Below, in pieces: positions 10,693 to 23,967 of a stretch of DNA of 64,000 nucleotides. Origin of the DNA: Phaffia rhodozyma. Lineage: Eukaryota; Basidiomycota; Tremellomycetes; Cystofilobasidiales; Mrakiaceae. The stretch covers positions 1,984,001 to 2,048,000 of the forward strand of contig JACGZH010000004.1 in NCBI GenBank assembly GCA_014706385.1. Reading direction: 5' to 3'. Position 1 is the stretch's first letter; the number at the start of each line of letters is the position of its first letter. Made by a program: the position numbers and the translations under genes. Under the pieces are notes generated by a model, which worked only from the letters and a program-made list of their open reading frames with translations, had not been told where the DNA came from and did no database searches.

Positions 10693-13600
10693 ATGACATC
10701 CTCATCTTTAACAAGTCCTGAAGACAGATCCGACATAGTCGCTCTTACCAAATCAGATCAAATCACTAAAACTTCTGTCGAAACACGGGCGAAGGTGGAG
10801 ATGGACGAAAGAGTTGATCTCGGAATAAAACGGAAACGGGTGGAGAGGGCTTGTCTGAACTGTAGAAAGAGAAGGATCAAGTGCAATGGAGCGGAACCCA
10901 AATGCGAAGCTTGCACGAATTTCCGTTCAGAGTGTGCCTATGTAGGATCTTACCTTTTTGTTACTCCCCTCAATTTTCTTCATATAGAAGAGGATGGTAA
11001 ACAAACAATGCTGATAACATATATCTACGTCTAAATCTGGACGGTATCTCTTTAGCCACCTCCCACTCATAAGTTGACTATCAAGTTAGTGTCACCTACA
11101 TCACTTCCATCTGCACCACCGATTTGTTATTGTGATCTGGCTGACATTGTTCCTATCCTCCTTTCTAGAAACTTCGAAGCGCTGCAACGTCGAATTCATG
11201 AACTCGAGTCCAAATTAGCCCACGCGACAGAGCAAACATCTCTCAGTCAAGCTTCGAGATTGGCACATGAGCCTATCTATCCTTTAGTATCCACACAGCC
11301 ACTACCTCTTTCCGCAATCCAGCACGCCAGCAGTACATTTCCTCAGTCTTCTGACATCTCTCATCAGGTATTTGACTTTATCTCTTGAGCCTTTTTATCC
11401 TGTCCGTCCGTCCGTCCGTCCGTTATGCGTACCCTCTAAGACAATCTTACCTCTATCTTTAGACACCATTCCAAACACTTCCAACCTCCACCTTTCAAAC
11501 TGAGCCTGCAATTCTACCCATCTTATCGACATCTCTGTCTATCATTCCGGAATTGGTATCTGTGCAGCTAGACGACCCTTCGAACACTGGCCAACCCTAT
11601 ACTTTTCCCACAGAGATGCTGCCTGATGAGACCCAAACAGGTTCTCTAGAGATCACACAATCACAACATAGTTCGCAGTTGTTCGATTCTATGAGAGACA
11701 TGGATCAATACGGTATCCCGACAGGGTCAGAAACAATTCTGAGGGGCGCGCAATTCGGAGAGGAGTACAATTTTGAAGAGTTATTTGAGACGGAAACGAG
11801 AGCGAGCCAGGAGAGCGAGCCCGTACCTATGGTCCAAGATTTCATAACACATGCACAGTTGGAACCAGTTCCTGGTGAGTGGGTGCATCCTTCCACGCCG
11901 AGAATATGAGATTGAAGCGTTAACATGGAAACTCAATCATCCTATCCTACATGTTTGTGTCCTTTTTCTACCTTAGTTCAAATAAAAGTCGAACCTATAT
12001 CGGATGCTCTTGATCCGGACCTAGTGAGAGTGTTTCAGTCATCTCACCATTACATAATTCCGTAGTCTCCGAGTTTTGCTGATTCAATGTGAGAATGGAA
12101 TTCTTTCATCAGTATGGTCTCCCGTCGTCCCATGAGGTCGCAGCGATGTTGACGGTCTACTATGAGAAACGTAAGTATATCTCAAACGTTGTGATATTAT
12201 TGCTCTGACTTGGCTGAGCCAACGACCTTTGATTCAGTTTACTATGCTTTTCCTGTGTTCAACCTTGATCCGATCTACCAAAGGTATATTTCTTTCTGAA
12301 TTGAACGGTTCGGCGGACGCTTGAAAGCTGACCAACGATATACATGCCGAATAAGATACACAAATCCTTCTGTACAACCACTACAGCAAAACTATGACAC
12401 TTCAAATATTCTCCAGCTCGCAATGCTCAATCGAATCTTGTCCATAGTGATCGCCTATCGGGGTCAAGACGGCGATAATGTACAGTCGGGAGTTCTTTCA
12501 ACAAGAAGTTTGCGACTGATTAAAAAAATTAATAGTCGGTCATCTTACCTGATTCATTAAGAGAATCAAACTAGATGGAGGACATGATCCGCTCATTATG
12601 GATCTCGTATGCTATTGATGACGAACTCATAATAAAGTATTCTCGGCCATCAAGATAGAGGTAGTTCAATATGTTCTTCTCTCGTGTTGTGAGTAACACC
12701 TTCACATTTTTTCGTTAGTTTGTCAGCTCAAGCGCCTCAAGACTTGAAAGATCCTTTTAGTTGTTATTGTATAGATTATTATAGCGAAGTGTAAGTGTTT
12801 GACATACTTGCTCGTTAATTGTGGTTATGTTTTGGTGCTTTGTTACTTCAAATTGTTCAATCGAATCTTTGCACCGTTACGCTCCCCTCTTTGTTTCACT
12901 CTCATCAATACTTCACCGTATCCAGTTGTCCTAGCGTCTCCAAGATCGATGTTGCCAAAGAACACGCTATACTATCATCGTTCCTCGTCCACAGCCTCCA
13001 GCTTGATCTGCCATCAGCTGACGGTATGCTCAGAACAGATCGTGAGATTCAGTATAGTCTGATGAGGGCCGCTCATGTTAGTTTCATCACTGCTTTTGTC
13101 ATGCGAACGTGCTGATGGGTTTAGATGATCTATTTGTCTTGTTGACTGGCCAATCGTTTTCGCGCTCTTTGATGATACTTAGTTGTGCATAACTGTCCAG
13201 CTGTCAAGCATGCTGGATGAGCCAAACCTCACCAACGGTTGCGGCCCCATGTTGGAATCCGAGTTGATCATGTTGTTGCTCTATCCAGCCTCAGTTTGGT
13301 CTGCTGTCGAGCCGACTAGATCTTTGTTCTCACAAAAGCAACACATATTTTTTGTCGAGACTACTAAACTATGTAATCTCAAGTGGGAAATAATCTCCAA
13401 GTACATTCTAATCATTTCTTCATATTTCTTTTCGCTCTGTTTCTCTCTTTATACCCGAAGCCCTATGGTAGTTATTAACAGTCCTTCTTTGTATTAAAGA
13501 TCATATACATCTTACAACGTCCATCAGGCGTCTGAGATGGTAACAGAAGCTATTACATTCGAAGAACAGCTTTCGGTTTGGTGGACTCGACTTCCTCTGT

Positions 13601-15383
13601 TTCTAAAAAAAAATCAAACTCGAGGCATTGGCCAGCACTCCTCTTGATCGACTCTTAGCATTCCAAAGTGGGCTGCTTCAATGCAGGCACGTAATCCTCT
13701 ATTCCCTTTTTTTCACGTGGTTCTCACATGCCAATGTCAGCATTCTTATGCACGTGCTTCTTGATATACAGGTATATCGAAACTTCGATCATGCTCTATA
13801 GACCTTGTTTAGTGGGCGTAAGTCGCACCGTTCACAGCAGCAAATGAACTACAGCTTTCAGATTGGTTTCTGATTGCTTTTGTTCTTGATTTCGACTGTA
13901 CAGCACTTCCTTGGACAAGAAGTCTCACCTGGATCTATAGGACAGACCCTGAGTTCGTCTGCTCATTTGCGCCATAATTCACTTTCAAATCTTCAATCGA
14001 TTTTATTCGACGTTACGAAACAATGCTGACCTTCTCTTTCAACCAAATATATCGACGCGGCAGCCAACCTAACTTTATGCTGTGCCGAGGCGGCTCTCGC
14101 TTCGATCAATACGGTGTTGAAGACATGGAACACTATCCTCCAAGGATTTTGGTGGTATGTAAGAATACCTAAGTAGACCAGTTTGCGAGTGTGTGGACCT
14201 GTCTCATTTATGTTTGTTCTGTATGTGCGACTGTTCTGGGACATCCCTAAAGGTATCTAGTGGGATTTGCCCACAACTCATGTTTAGTCAGTGTTTTTGC
14301 GCACAATCACTATGCACAGCCGATCCTTGATCATTCATGATGTCTTGGTACCGTGTTGGGTCCTCCCGCAGATCCTTCTTGCATGTGGGTGTCTATGATT
14401 TCAATCTTATTTCTCCAACTGTTGTTTAGTATATATCTGAACCGGCTTTATCGTTCATCTTTCGTTCATAGTTCAAACGACTCCGATCCACCCGCTCAAT
14501 TTTCAGTATGAACGCAAACAAGCACGATCCTTTGAGACCGTCCAACATGCCATCGGATTCATTCTACAGGTCGTTCAGTACAACCCATCAGCGTTTCCAG
14601 AGTCTGTTGAATGTCCCATTCCGTCTGAAGACGTTCGTTTGATGGGAAGACGATGCATCGGCGTGTTGGACAAACTCACGAAAGTTATCAACCCAAGGAC
14701 GGAAGGTCAGATGAGGGCACAGATATTGCCGCTTGATCTAAGAAATGAGGAGGCCTCCTTCAAAGATAGTTGTTTTGTTGCAGATTGGATTCAGAGTAAG
14801 AGTCGCTTTATTCAAACCGTACAAGCTATGTACGCACTTTGTCTCGCGTCTGATGATTCAGTTTTCCTGCCACCACTGTAGAGATCAGTCCGGATCGAAG
14901 AAATCACGAATTCACCAGTTAATTCCATGAAAATTTAGTATCTCTTGAGTGGATCTGGTGTCTACATGTCTTGTTTTCAATATAAACTAATTAATGGCGG
15001 CGCTGTTCAACACAGGTTTATTGCGAAGTACGAGCACCGACTGGGTTCTAAGCCTGCCCCTCTCGAATGGAGATGTAAGCAGGTTGGATTCTATTTATTC
15101 TGGCTCTTTCCTTCTTTGCGAAATATCGTTCATGACAGCTTTATCTTGACATGCGCTAATGGGTGGGTCGATTTGGACTATGGGATTGACGTTTTCTCAC
15201 AGTGCTATCAGGGTCGGTAAGTCCATCATTTCTGATGCATGCCTTGATAGAAGAAAATCAATCATATTGACGGTCTTGATTCCCCCCGTTTTTATGCCAT
15301 TTAGGGCTCCTTCTCGACGTTGAAGTCCCCTTCTACTTGAAAGACCTGACGACCCGGTCACTCGTCCCACCTTTAACATGTAG
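10693..15383 (+). CDS. Zn(II)2Cys6 fungal-specific transcription factor
   Basis: A Gal4-type nuclear regulator. After an N-terminal Ser/Thr- and Lys-rich stretch, the DNA-binding motif reads CLNCRKRRIKCNGAEPKC followed by EACTNFRSEC, a perfect C-x2-C-x6-C-x6-C-x2-C-x6-C cluster flanked by basic residues (KRKRVERA). A short coiled-coil dimerisation stretch follows (FEALQRRIHELESKLAHA). Next come acidic and glutamine-rich exons (EEYNFEELFETETRASQESE). The middle part has the fungal_trans hallmark order: FFHQYGLPSSHEVAAMLTVY then YYAFPVFNLDPIYQ, and later VAKEHAILSSFLVHSLQLD. At least a dozen introns cut it, and I could not join all exons. The end is placed at TAG 15383 (tail ERPDDPVTRPTFNM); a shorter reading stops at 15323. 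The regulated pathway cannot be told from sequence. Confidence 0.8.
11402..11421. repeat. Microsatellite (GTCC)5
   Basis: Five perfect tandem copies of a GTCC tetramer, inside an intron of the Zn2Cys6 transcription factor gene. Probably a length-variable marker without function. Confidence 0.9.
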
Positions 15384-15865
15384 CCTCAACATTCAATCTT
15401 GGCTTTTTACCACTTGCTGCATTATCATCCTTCTATTCCTATGCCTTTCGTTCTAGAGCGGGATTCGGCTAGTCGGTGTTGTTTGATGATGTACAGCATC
15501 TGCTCCTACTCTTGTTCTTTTCCTGTTGGTTCTCCATACTCTCCACTGAGATCATTCTCACTGTATCATGAAACCTTTCCAAGTTTTTTACCCTCTTGTC
15601 GAGATATGTTTGACCTATGAGAGCAAATGCATTATATAAATCATGAGACTATAGATGTATTCCACCAAATGCTATTCCTCATTTCAGATGAATCCTCCTT
15701 CCTATAAATCATGATAACGAGAAAAAAAAGGGAACTAGAAACCAGCTAGATCTTTGACTTTTTTTATTATATTAATAATAATTCTTTCAGCACGAAGGAA
15801 CGGAGTTGGTAGGAGGAAAGACCAAGGCAAAAAAAAATCCAAATAAAAAGATGTGTTGCAGATGA
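15384..15865. other. Convergent 3' flanks of the transcription factor and GH71 genes
   Basis: 482 bp between converging genes. Holds a poorly conserved pyrimidine-rich ORF that is probably 3' untranslated sequence, and AT-rich stretches around 15620-15780. No further gene is supported. Confidence 0.4.
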
Positions 15866-18731
15866 TCAAGAAGATGCGTAGATTTGGTAGTTGAAGTTGT
15901 ACTGTTGAAGGTGCGCGCGTTCGAAGCAGAGGGAGAAGCAAAACGGTTGGACGATTGTATTTCAGAAGAAGAAGATACGAAGAACTTGTGAGAAGAAAAT
16001 GAAGAACAGGAAAACTTACAGTAGTAGGTGAGCCGTTAAAGGTGAAGCTTGGCTGGTAATTCACAACGGACGAGCCACTCCTCGTCATTGTGACCTTCAT
16101 CGTGCTACCGGCAACCAACGCATAACTCAATCTGGTCACACCAGCCGCCACATCTTGAGTGACACTGCCGACCGAAGAAGTCAATGTCACCGTCGCGGCT
16201 GATTTTGCAAAGACGAGAGCGTAGAATTTATCTTGAGAGTATCCACCGTTCGTAGGGGTGGGCACGGAATCCGCAGAGGCCACGGCGTTGACAGGATGAG
16301 GTCTAGCCATCAGGTAGACCTTATCGGTGCTGACCGTAGGGTAGACCCCGGTCTTGAAGGCGGCGGCATAGTACTTGTTGATCTCCAGAAGAGGAGTATG
16401 ATCGAAACCGTCGACCCAGGCTTGGGAGTTGGGCTGGGCTCCGGAAATCGGTCCGATGTAAGAAGACTCTCCGTAATCGTTCCAGGTGAGAGCCTCGACA
16501 AGATCAAACCTGGCTCTGTTAGCGATGAGTTGGTCCCATCGGTAAGAGTACAACCAATCGTCAGATCTGTAGATCCAGTTTTTATTGTAACTGTCGACAC
16601 CGTAATGAGTAAAGAACACCGGGGAGACCGTTGTGGCGAAACTCTTTGTGCCGAGACCCGAGATGTAGGCTTCATCCGTGCTGGAGAAAGTAAGATCGGT
16701 GGAGCCGGTAGGCCAAGCTCCATTCCAGTTCAGTTCTCCGTCTATAACGTTGACCGAGCTGAATGTGCTTGGGTCGACAAACACACTTGGCAGGAAGAAC
16801 ACGTTGTAACCGGCAGACTTCAACGGGGTCTTGAACGCTCCTTGCCACCCAGCATCCCATCCGGAGTAACCAAACGTGCAATCGCTACCTGCAAAGGTAG
16901 AGGCTAAGATCTTGTTTTTGTACCAAGCTTGGTTTGAGTGGGAACCGTATGTAGTAATGTACAATTGAAGAGCAGCACCGTTCGAATAGGCAGTGCAGGG
17001 CAAGACGGACATGTCAAACGAGATGAACAATTTGAAGGATGTGCCGAAGGATGCAGCAGCGGCATACGCGTAAGACACTTGGGTCCATTGCCAGGAGTCT
17101 GAACCGATGTTGAGCGCAAAGCCATCACTGGGTATCGAGAACACGGAAAACCAGAATCAGATCAAGGACGGAAGGCCAAAGTGAACAAACCGATAGAAAG
17201 AGAACAGTGGAGACTTACAATCCAGCACCAGCAGCAAGAGTAATCTGTGTCAGCCAGTCAGCCTGGGTGTATGGGTACGTGTTTCCAACCATCATGTGGA
17301 CATAAACGGCCTTTGATGAATCCGCAACCGCCGAGGCCGAAGCCGAGGCGGCCGAGGAGGTAGCAGATACGACAGATGATATCACGGCGGAAGAGGAAGC
17401 GCGAGCACTGGAGGCACTCGTGGCTGTTGGCGTGGCTGTCGAGGATGCAGCAGCAGAGGAGGAAGAGGAAGAGGAGTTTGATAGTAGAGAGGTCAAGGAG
17501 GAAGTCGAATAGATTGAGAGAGCCCAAGATCCACCACAGACATCACCGGTACCGTAACAGTACCAGCCACAACTCCAGCTTTCAAGTTTGGTTGCTGTTG
17601 TCGAGAGGGAGTTACCGCAGAAGCACTTTGAAGCGAGAAAGAAAGGAGAAAAGAAAAGTACAGAAATCTTTCCGTTAGCTTTCTGATCGAAGGATGAGAA
17701 TGTGCACATAACCAGACAGACTTGGAAAGTGATTTACCTGGGTAGCGACCTCAAGTCCGGCGATGGAGTAACCTTTAGAGGCGCAGAGGTTCGTGCAGCC
17801 ACTGACGGTCCAGCCAGTGAGCTTTGATTCTGAATATCCGGTGAGTGTCCTGCTGGACGAGTCTGACACACAACCTTGGTTCACCCAGTTTGAAGTCGAC
17901 GAGCTAGCAGAGGCGGATGCCACAGCGGAGGAAGAGGAGGTGGCAGTTGATGCAGGTGCGGTGTATATGAAGAGCGAAAGCGACCACCATCCACCACAGG
18001 GAGAACCGTCTAAACGGAAAGAGGTTTAATAGTATTGTGTGAGCACAAAGATAGAGGATAAGGAAGAGTCGCAGGGAGGTAATAACATACCAGATCCAAC
18101 GGCGCTGCAGTATGAATCGGCAAGTATCGTTCCAAGTCCGGTTGAGCCGGCGGTGTTCTCATAATTTCCGCACTGGAGTGTCAGATATTGAAGATAACGG
18201 GGTGTCAGGTAAAGAGGAGCAGAAAATGGCAGCAAAACGAAACGAGATTTCAAGAGCACATACGAAGCACTGCTCGGTGTCTATAACAAGTACCCACAGA
18301 ACACGAGAAGTCAAACATGAGCCGCAGAAGGGACAAGTCGAAGATATAGGAGATCACTCACATTCGAGTCCGGCGTAAATATAACCCATGGACTGGCAGG
18401 TGGTCGTACACTTTTCCACGGTCATGCCTGATTCTTGATAGGCATATCCAGTCAGATACCTCGCTGGTGCGTCAAATATACAACCTCCCGCGGCCCAGCC
18501 AGTGGGCAGAGGGTACGTCGTTCGGGCAGCCAGATCAGTCGAGGAAGGGGCATCAGGCTGAACGAGAATGGTGGTGATGGACGGATTTGAGTGAGTGGTC
18601 CCAACTTGGGCCAGCCGAGAGTGATGTCTCCTTCGAGCGTTTCCGATTGAATGTGAGGAAGAGGCAGAGACATGAAGAGGAAGGATGGTGGCCGTCAAGA
18701 GAAGGAGGGAGGAGAATATGGAGGAGAGCAT
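15866..18731 (-). CDS. Secreted GH71 alpha-1,3-glucanase (mutanase) with two WSC domains
   Basis: A secreted glucan endo-1,3-alpha-glucosidase. The ATG at 18731 gives a signal peptide (MLSSIFSSLLLLTATILPL). Two WSC carbohydrate-binding domains follow, each with the Cys pattern (GCIFDAPARYLTGYAYQES; GCVSDSSSRTLTGYSES, then CFCGNSLS and SCGWYCYGTGDVCGG). A Ser/Ala-rich linker, probably O-mannosylated, leads to the GH71 domain. That domain reads YVHMMVGNTYPYTQADW, DGFALNIG, FKLFISFDMSVLP, NWIYRSDDWLYSYRWDQL, EALTWNDYGESSYIGPI, and a C-terminal beta-rich part ending YNFNYQIYASS. The enzyme likely remodels the fungus's own alpha-1,3-glucan or attacks that of others. It runs convergently with the transcription factor gene. 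Domain calls are firm; biological role is inferred. Confidence 0.93.
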
Positions 18732-20403
18732 TATATGGCGAAATAGAATTGTGTATGTAGTTTTGAGGATATCAAAACAAATGGATAGAATGGGATATGA
18801 TCGGACTGGACTGGACAGTCTGGGATAAAGAAAGGATAGATTGATTGTGATACGATACGATACGACACGATAGGATAGGATAGATCGAATTATCACGATT
18901 GAGAAACGAGTGTGGGCGTCTGTCAAAGACTTGGGAGAGAGCGAGGAGGGGAGGGGAGAGGTATCACTTCCAAAGCAGACTAGCTGTTTGGACTTGGGGA
19001 GGAGGAGAAAAAAGAGGAAGAGAAGGGTTGAAGGATGAAGGTGTTGGTGTAGATAGAAAGAAGGAAAAGAAAAGAAATCAAGAAAGGAGATACATGCTCC
19101 CTCCGGTGCTTGTTTTCTAATATAATCTGCCGGATCTACCGGAATCGGAATTTCTCTTGACGCGTCGATCGCGTGTCAATTTGTTAAATGACGACCCAGC
19201 AAGGTTTCGTGAAAATCCAAACAAGGTTGGGCATGTGCCGTGGATGGGCGTGGACTGTCCTCAGTACATTACACGCACACTTGTGTGAACCGCAGTGCTG
19301 TATCGTCATGATATCCCAACGGCTTCTTGTTGTGAGATTCTCATGTTGGTCGATCATTCTACTCGATTAGATAATGTTCGAGACAATCAAGAACAAGCGA
19401 GTGCTTGGCGGCCCAAAGAGAACGGTAAGCGAATGATCGAGAGAATCGTACAGCTACGGAACACGTTAGCACACGTGAATTCGTTGGAGTTATCCTATCA
19501 GGAGCGCGAGCTGTGCATGTAACAGAAGGTTTCACTGTGTGTAATTGATTGAGGGATGAGCGCAGAAGTGGAAGTTCAGGCTATCTAATCAAATCGTTAG
19601 AGCAGGACTGCAGCGAGTAAGTTTGGTGGGTTACAAAGTTGGGATACAAGCTCGGCTATCGGATACATGGACTGTGGAGAAGGAAAACAGGAAAGAATAA
19701 AAAAGGATTCAGGCTAGGGGGTTGAGCTTTGAAACGCAAAGGAAGCCGGTCTTATATATGATCTTCAGACGTCAAACGCACTGCACGAAGGCAGAATGGC
19801 GAGAAGATACAATACGCTAAAGGATAGATCGTACAACATACTGAACATACATGCGCTGGACGACTGCATGTTGGCAAGTCGATGCGTTGGAAGGGGATGA
19901 TGAGTTGAGCAAGCGCAACGATCTCAAGCCATAGCTGACGGCTGTGTAACAAGCAGGTCACACCCCTGAATACGAAATCTTGAACGTAATCTCACAGATA
20001 TGTAGTAATAGCATTGTAATAATAGTCATCAGGACCTTCATTCGATTCAATGCATATAGTCCAGTCAACAGTCTATATCGCCTTTTGAGTCTCTGTCTAA
20101 AGACACTCATGATCAACTTCAGATTCCAGGAAAGAACAATCTTGTTCAGATGTCTAGCAACCAGCGTATCCATTCGCTAACTGAAGAGTCTAAGTAGACT
20201 CGATGAGAACGACCTTCCTGCTCATATCCCTAGGTTAAGTCTATGGTCAGGATTTGTAACACGTGACTGTTGATAATCTAGATCTGGGTTGTCACCTTTC
20301 TTCCCGTCACGAACTCACACCCACATACATACACACACGAGAGAAAGAGAGAGGACACATACTCACGTCTATACTCAACCCTCTTTGTCGTACGTTTCAA
20401 AAA
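18732..20403. other. Long intergenic region between the GH71 and O-fucosyltransferase-like genes
   Basis: The longest gap in the window (about 1.67 kb), serving as a divergent promoter region. The left 380 bp is strongly purine-rich on the plus strand. Short tandem ACGATACGATACG-type stretches lie at 18850-18880. A CACA-rich tract lies at about 20320-20340 before the right-hand ATG. The short ORFs show no domain, no signal peptide and no splice structure I trust. No tRNA or snoRNA was recognised. Confidence 0.4.
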
Positions 20404-23400
20404 ATGCCAGGTATTCTTCCAGGCAACACCCATCACCCGGCCACGCCGTCTGCTCCAAGGCGAGTTTTGATCCTGCTCAAACGCCGACCTGTCTTTTCGT
20501 CCATCCTAGCTATCACGTTAGCAACTACCATCTTTCTCGTTCTCTCCCCTGCTCAAGCTCAGAGGATCTCCTCGGCTACAAAATCCTCCTGGTACTCCTC
20601 CTCAGACGGAGATTATACCTCAGCCGCCTCCAAAGCTGCTCAAGCTGCTAGCGATCGTCAACGTTGTGACACCATTTGGAGAGAGGAACACCGGGGTGCC
20701 AGCTGGGGAGGGTCGCCTGGGCAGTCCGACGTAGGCGCGGTCCCTCCCAAAGGTGGTTGGAGCAAAACCGGTGATGGTGCAGACGATGTTGAGGATGAAG
20801 GCTGGGGCGAGGAAGGTCTCTCGTCTTCGGTACATAGCGGTTCGGACAATAACAACAAGTTCAGCATGGCAAGAGAAATCAGCAAAGGAAAGAGTAGAAA
20901 GCGGGTCTTGCAGGAGATGGTCGCCAAAACCAATGGATATTATGCTAGAGACTACTCCCTGTCAGTCCTTGTTTTTTATTTCTATTATTCATATTGTCTT
21001 TTCGAAGGGAGAATGAACACTTGGATATGAAGCCCTCATGGATGTGCTTCATCTCCATTCCCTCCGTCTCCCGAGGCTGACTGCTTGAAAACGACGTTTA
21101 TCTCAATAGCTGGCTTGGTTGGAACAACGTGCGATACATCATCGAAGCCTCCGTTCTGCAGGCAGACATCCTTAACCGAACGCTTGTCATTCCGACATAC
21201 GTATACGCCAGAGCTTGCGAATTCGATAAGCACACATGTGCTTGTGAGTCTACCATTAGAGTGAACGAGGGAGATGGCTTTTGTACCAGATGATTAAGGG
21301 GGTCGTCTTTCGCGCGTCACTGACTCGTTCTCCTGTGCATTATCTCTTCTTTCGTAGCGTTTGCAAAGATGGTCAACCGTGGAGATGCCCTCGAGTCAGA
21401 CGAGTGGAGAGATCAGCCTTTGGAGAAACAGTGGGCCTGGGTGATTCCTACCGAGGTCTGTAACTTTTCATCTTGATCACTCAGATCCATTGTTCAAATA
21501 CCCTCTTTTTCATGGCTTGATGAACGTTTTTCCTAATTTGATCTAATATCCTCTTACAATACGCTCTTACCCAAACAGCTAATGATCGACGTGCCTCTAC
21601 TTCAAGAAACTCATTCGATCATCACCACCGCCGATTTCCTCCTTCTCCAAGATCAACCGGCTTCGATCGAGACCGCCAAAGGAAACTGGAACAAGGCTTA
21701 TCATCCTTCAGCTAGCTATCACGAGATTCCCAACAGAGATTACGACACCGATCTCGTCCGTGTCGACCGGTTACCTGATGGATACCGGACCTTGACACAT
21801 ACGCAGAGGACCGCAGGTTTAGGAGGAGCTGTCAGGAAACTGTTTGAGGGATCGAAATCTGGCGACGTCAAGGATCTGGGAGAGCTGTTAGAGAAAATTA
21901 CGGAGCTGAGTGGAAGAACGGAGGATGAAGCAGAAAAGATGTTGGCTGAGGTCGGCGTTTGGGTGCTCAGGACATGGCAGGGATCGTCAGTCTTGTAATT
22001 TCCTCTCCTTTCTCTCATCTGACATCGCGCTGCAACACTCTATCCTTTTTGAAACAATCAGACACAAAATGGAGTATGTCAGGACTGTGACCGATCCGAT
22101 CAAGCAGGTCGCGTTAGGTGAAAACATGAAGGGCTGGTGGAACGATTACCATCATATCACTGATGAGGTTTGTTTGATCATAGTTCTTCTCCGTTGGCAT
22201 TTTCTCATCATCATCACGCTTGATTGAACGTATACTTGTCTCCTTTCGTTTTCTGACTGTACCCACGGATATCATAGGTCCTGTACCTCCAAGGCGAGAT
22301 TCATTATTGGCGTGAGTTTCTTATCGTCTCCTTTCCTCACTAAAAATGAATGTATCTGAACACGAAAAGGGGAAACAAACACCTTCTGAACGATTTGACA
22401 GGAAAACCCGTAAGTCTCTGGCATTCCTCTATATTACATTTCTGACTCAATTTGCTTCTCACTCACTAAGTTTTTCTCCTTATACGGCATCTGAAGGGTT
22501 CCGTCCGATTTACCTCTGCCAAAGCCCAGAGCGACTTTGCCAAAGTTGTTCTCTTTGGAATCATGCCTCCATCAAAGTTATTTGAACTCTCGATCCGTCT
22601 GGACGAACGAATGAGAGAGAAAGTTGGGGGTCGGATGTGGATGGGAGCTCATATGAGACGAGGAGTACGTACTGGTTGTCCAACTTCCCCTTTAGCCCAC
22701 TTTTTGTCCAAACTAGACGTCATCTGATTCGTCCCTCGTTCATTTTGCGAATGAACAGGACTTCGTGAAACACAACTGGGTGATGAACAACGATGCTTAT
22801 CAACATTTCGATAGGATCAAAAGATGGATGGGAACTGGCGCAAAGTTTGTCAAACGTCCACACAAAACACCATTGTCTTCGTTATTTATATCGACCAAAA
22901 GTTGACCGAAGTGAACTCACAGGACGCTTCAAAATATCAAGTCGAGCGGAAAGCATGAAACGTACTCTGTACCAGATGCTTGGGTTGCTAGGGACTTTGA
23001 GCTGTATGATGCTCCCCAAATCGGTGACCCGTAAGTCTATCGCACCTCTCTTGCTTTCCTTGCCAGGCGCCTCTCATTCGATTTGACTTCATCCAATTCC
23101 TCCATTCCTTCCAAATACCGTTTGAACTTTCTCAGATTCTACTTGGCGACCGACGAACGGAATGCCACTCATCTCGAGTACTTTAAAGCCAACGGCGCTA
23201 TCTTCATCGGCGATCTAATCACTGCTGCAGACAGACGGGATCTTGACGCCTGGAGTCTCGTGTTCACAGATGTACTTGGTGTGTTAGAGCAAACCATGCT
23301 TGCGAGAGGTTCTTTCTTTTACGGACATGCCTTGAGTTCTGTTGCTGGTGAGTTATCCATACAAAAACCTCAATATCACCACTTGTCATAATTACGTTCT

Positions 23401-23635
23401 ATTGGGTGTAATCGTGAGAAAGATCGTCAGCTTACATCAATCAACTTGACCTTCGTTTCAATAGGCGGAGCGGTGAATCATCGAGCTACTCTCGGTATGT
23501 ACATGAATATCCTATATCTTCTTCCTCTTCTTCTTCCTCGTCGAACAACCACCGTACTGATATTTCTATTTCCTTCTGTGTCTGGGCCTTGCACGTACCT
23601 TAGGCAAGGATCCTCGGACGACTGTGATAGATTAG
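20404..23635 (+). CDS. Type II membrane glycosyltransferase-like protein (fungal O-fucosyltransferase-like)
   Basis: A Golgi/ER-type membrane protein. The N-terminus is cytosolic and basic, followed by one signal-anchor helix (SSILAITLATTIFLVLSP) and then a low-complexity stem (WYSSSDGDYTSAASKAAQAA; acidic GDGADDVEDEGWGEEG). The luminal domain has blocks WLGWNNVRYIIEASVLQADI, TLVIPTYVYARACEFDKHTC, EKQWAWVIPTELMIDVPLLQ and, after several introns, RMWMGAHMRRGDF. The last contains the H-x-R-R-G-D motif typical of the O-fucosyltransferase fold. The tail reads FYLATDERNATHLEYFKA, GAIFIGDLIT, GVLEQTMLARGSFF and GKDPRTTVID. The family is common in basidiomycetes, but donor and acceptor substrates are unknown to me. 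At least seven introns. The fucosyltransferase label is inference from that motif and overall layout. Confidence 0.65.
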
Positions 23636-23967
23636 AATATGCACTCTTCTTTCTCTAGTCTCGGAGTTTACCTTCTCTCTATTCTCTACATTTACCATTC
23701 AGTCCCATGGATACTTCGATTTCGTGTTCTACTATCTTGTTCCCAAAAGTCTTTTGTCTTTTTATCTTTCCCTTACATGGCTCTCCTACTTGAGATGAGA
23801 GTTGGCATGAGTGTGGTGTATACTCGTAACCACATGTCACATGATCGTAACTTCTTACAGCCCTCGACGCGTCGCGTGGGTTGATTTCTTTTTTATTTTC
23901 TTTCTGCTTTTAATGAGATTGTTGCTTTTCTTTCTTCCGTCCAACAACAAATCCTTCTCAAGCTGCC
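23636..23967. promoter_or_regulatory. MCM2 promoter region
   Basis: 332 bp between the upstream stop and the MCM2 start codon. It carries a palindromic CGACGCGTCG with an MCB core at 23867-23872 and T-rich leader sequence up to the ATG. No gene is seen. Confidence 0.5.
23867..23872. promoter_or_regulatory. Candidate MluI cell-cycle box (MCB) upstream of MCM2
   Basis: ACGCGT, embedded in a 10-bp palindrome (23865-23874) and followed by a second partial CGCGT, sits 96 bp before the MCM2 ATG. MBF (Mbp1/Swi6 or Res/Cdc10) binds such boxes in G1/S genes, and MCM genes are classical targets. ACGCGT itself is not rare in the window, so context is the main support. Confidence 0.5.

Noticed and set aside
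16233..16907. 224-codon ORF on the plus strand inside the secreted GH71 gene
   Set aside because: Antisense of the conserved GH71 catalytic exon, without its own family features.
18845..18885. ACGATACGATACGAC/ATAGGATAGG repeats
   Set aside because: A few imperfect short units in a promoter region; too short and irregular to call a defined element.
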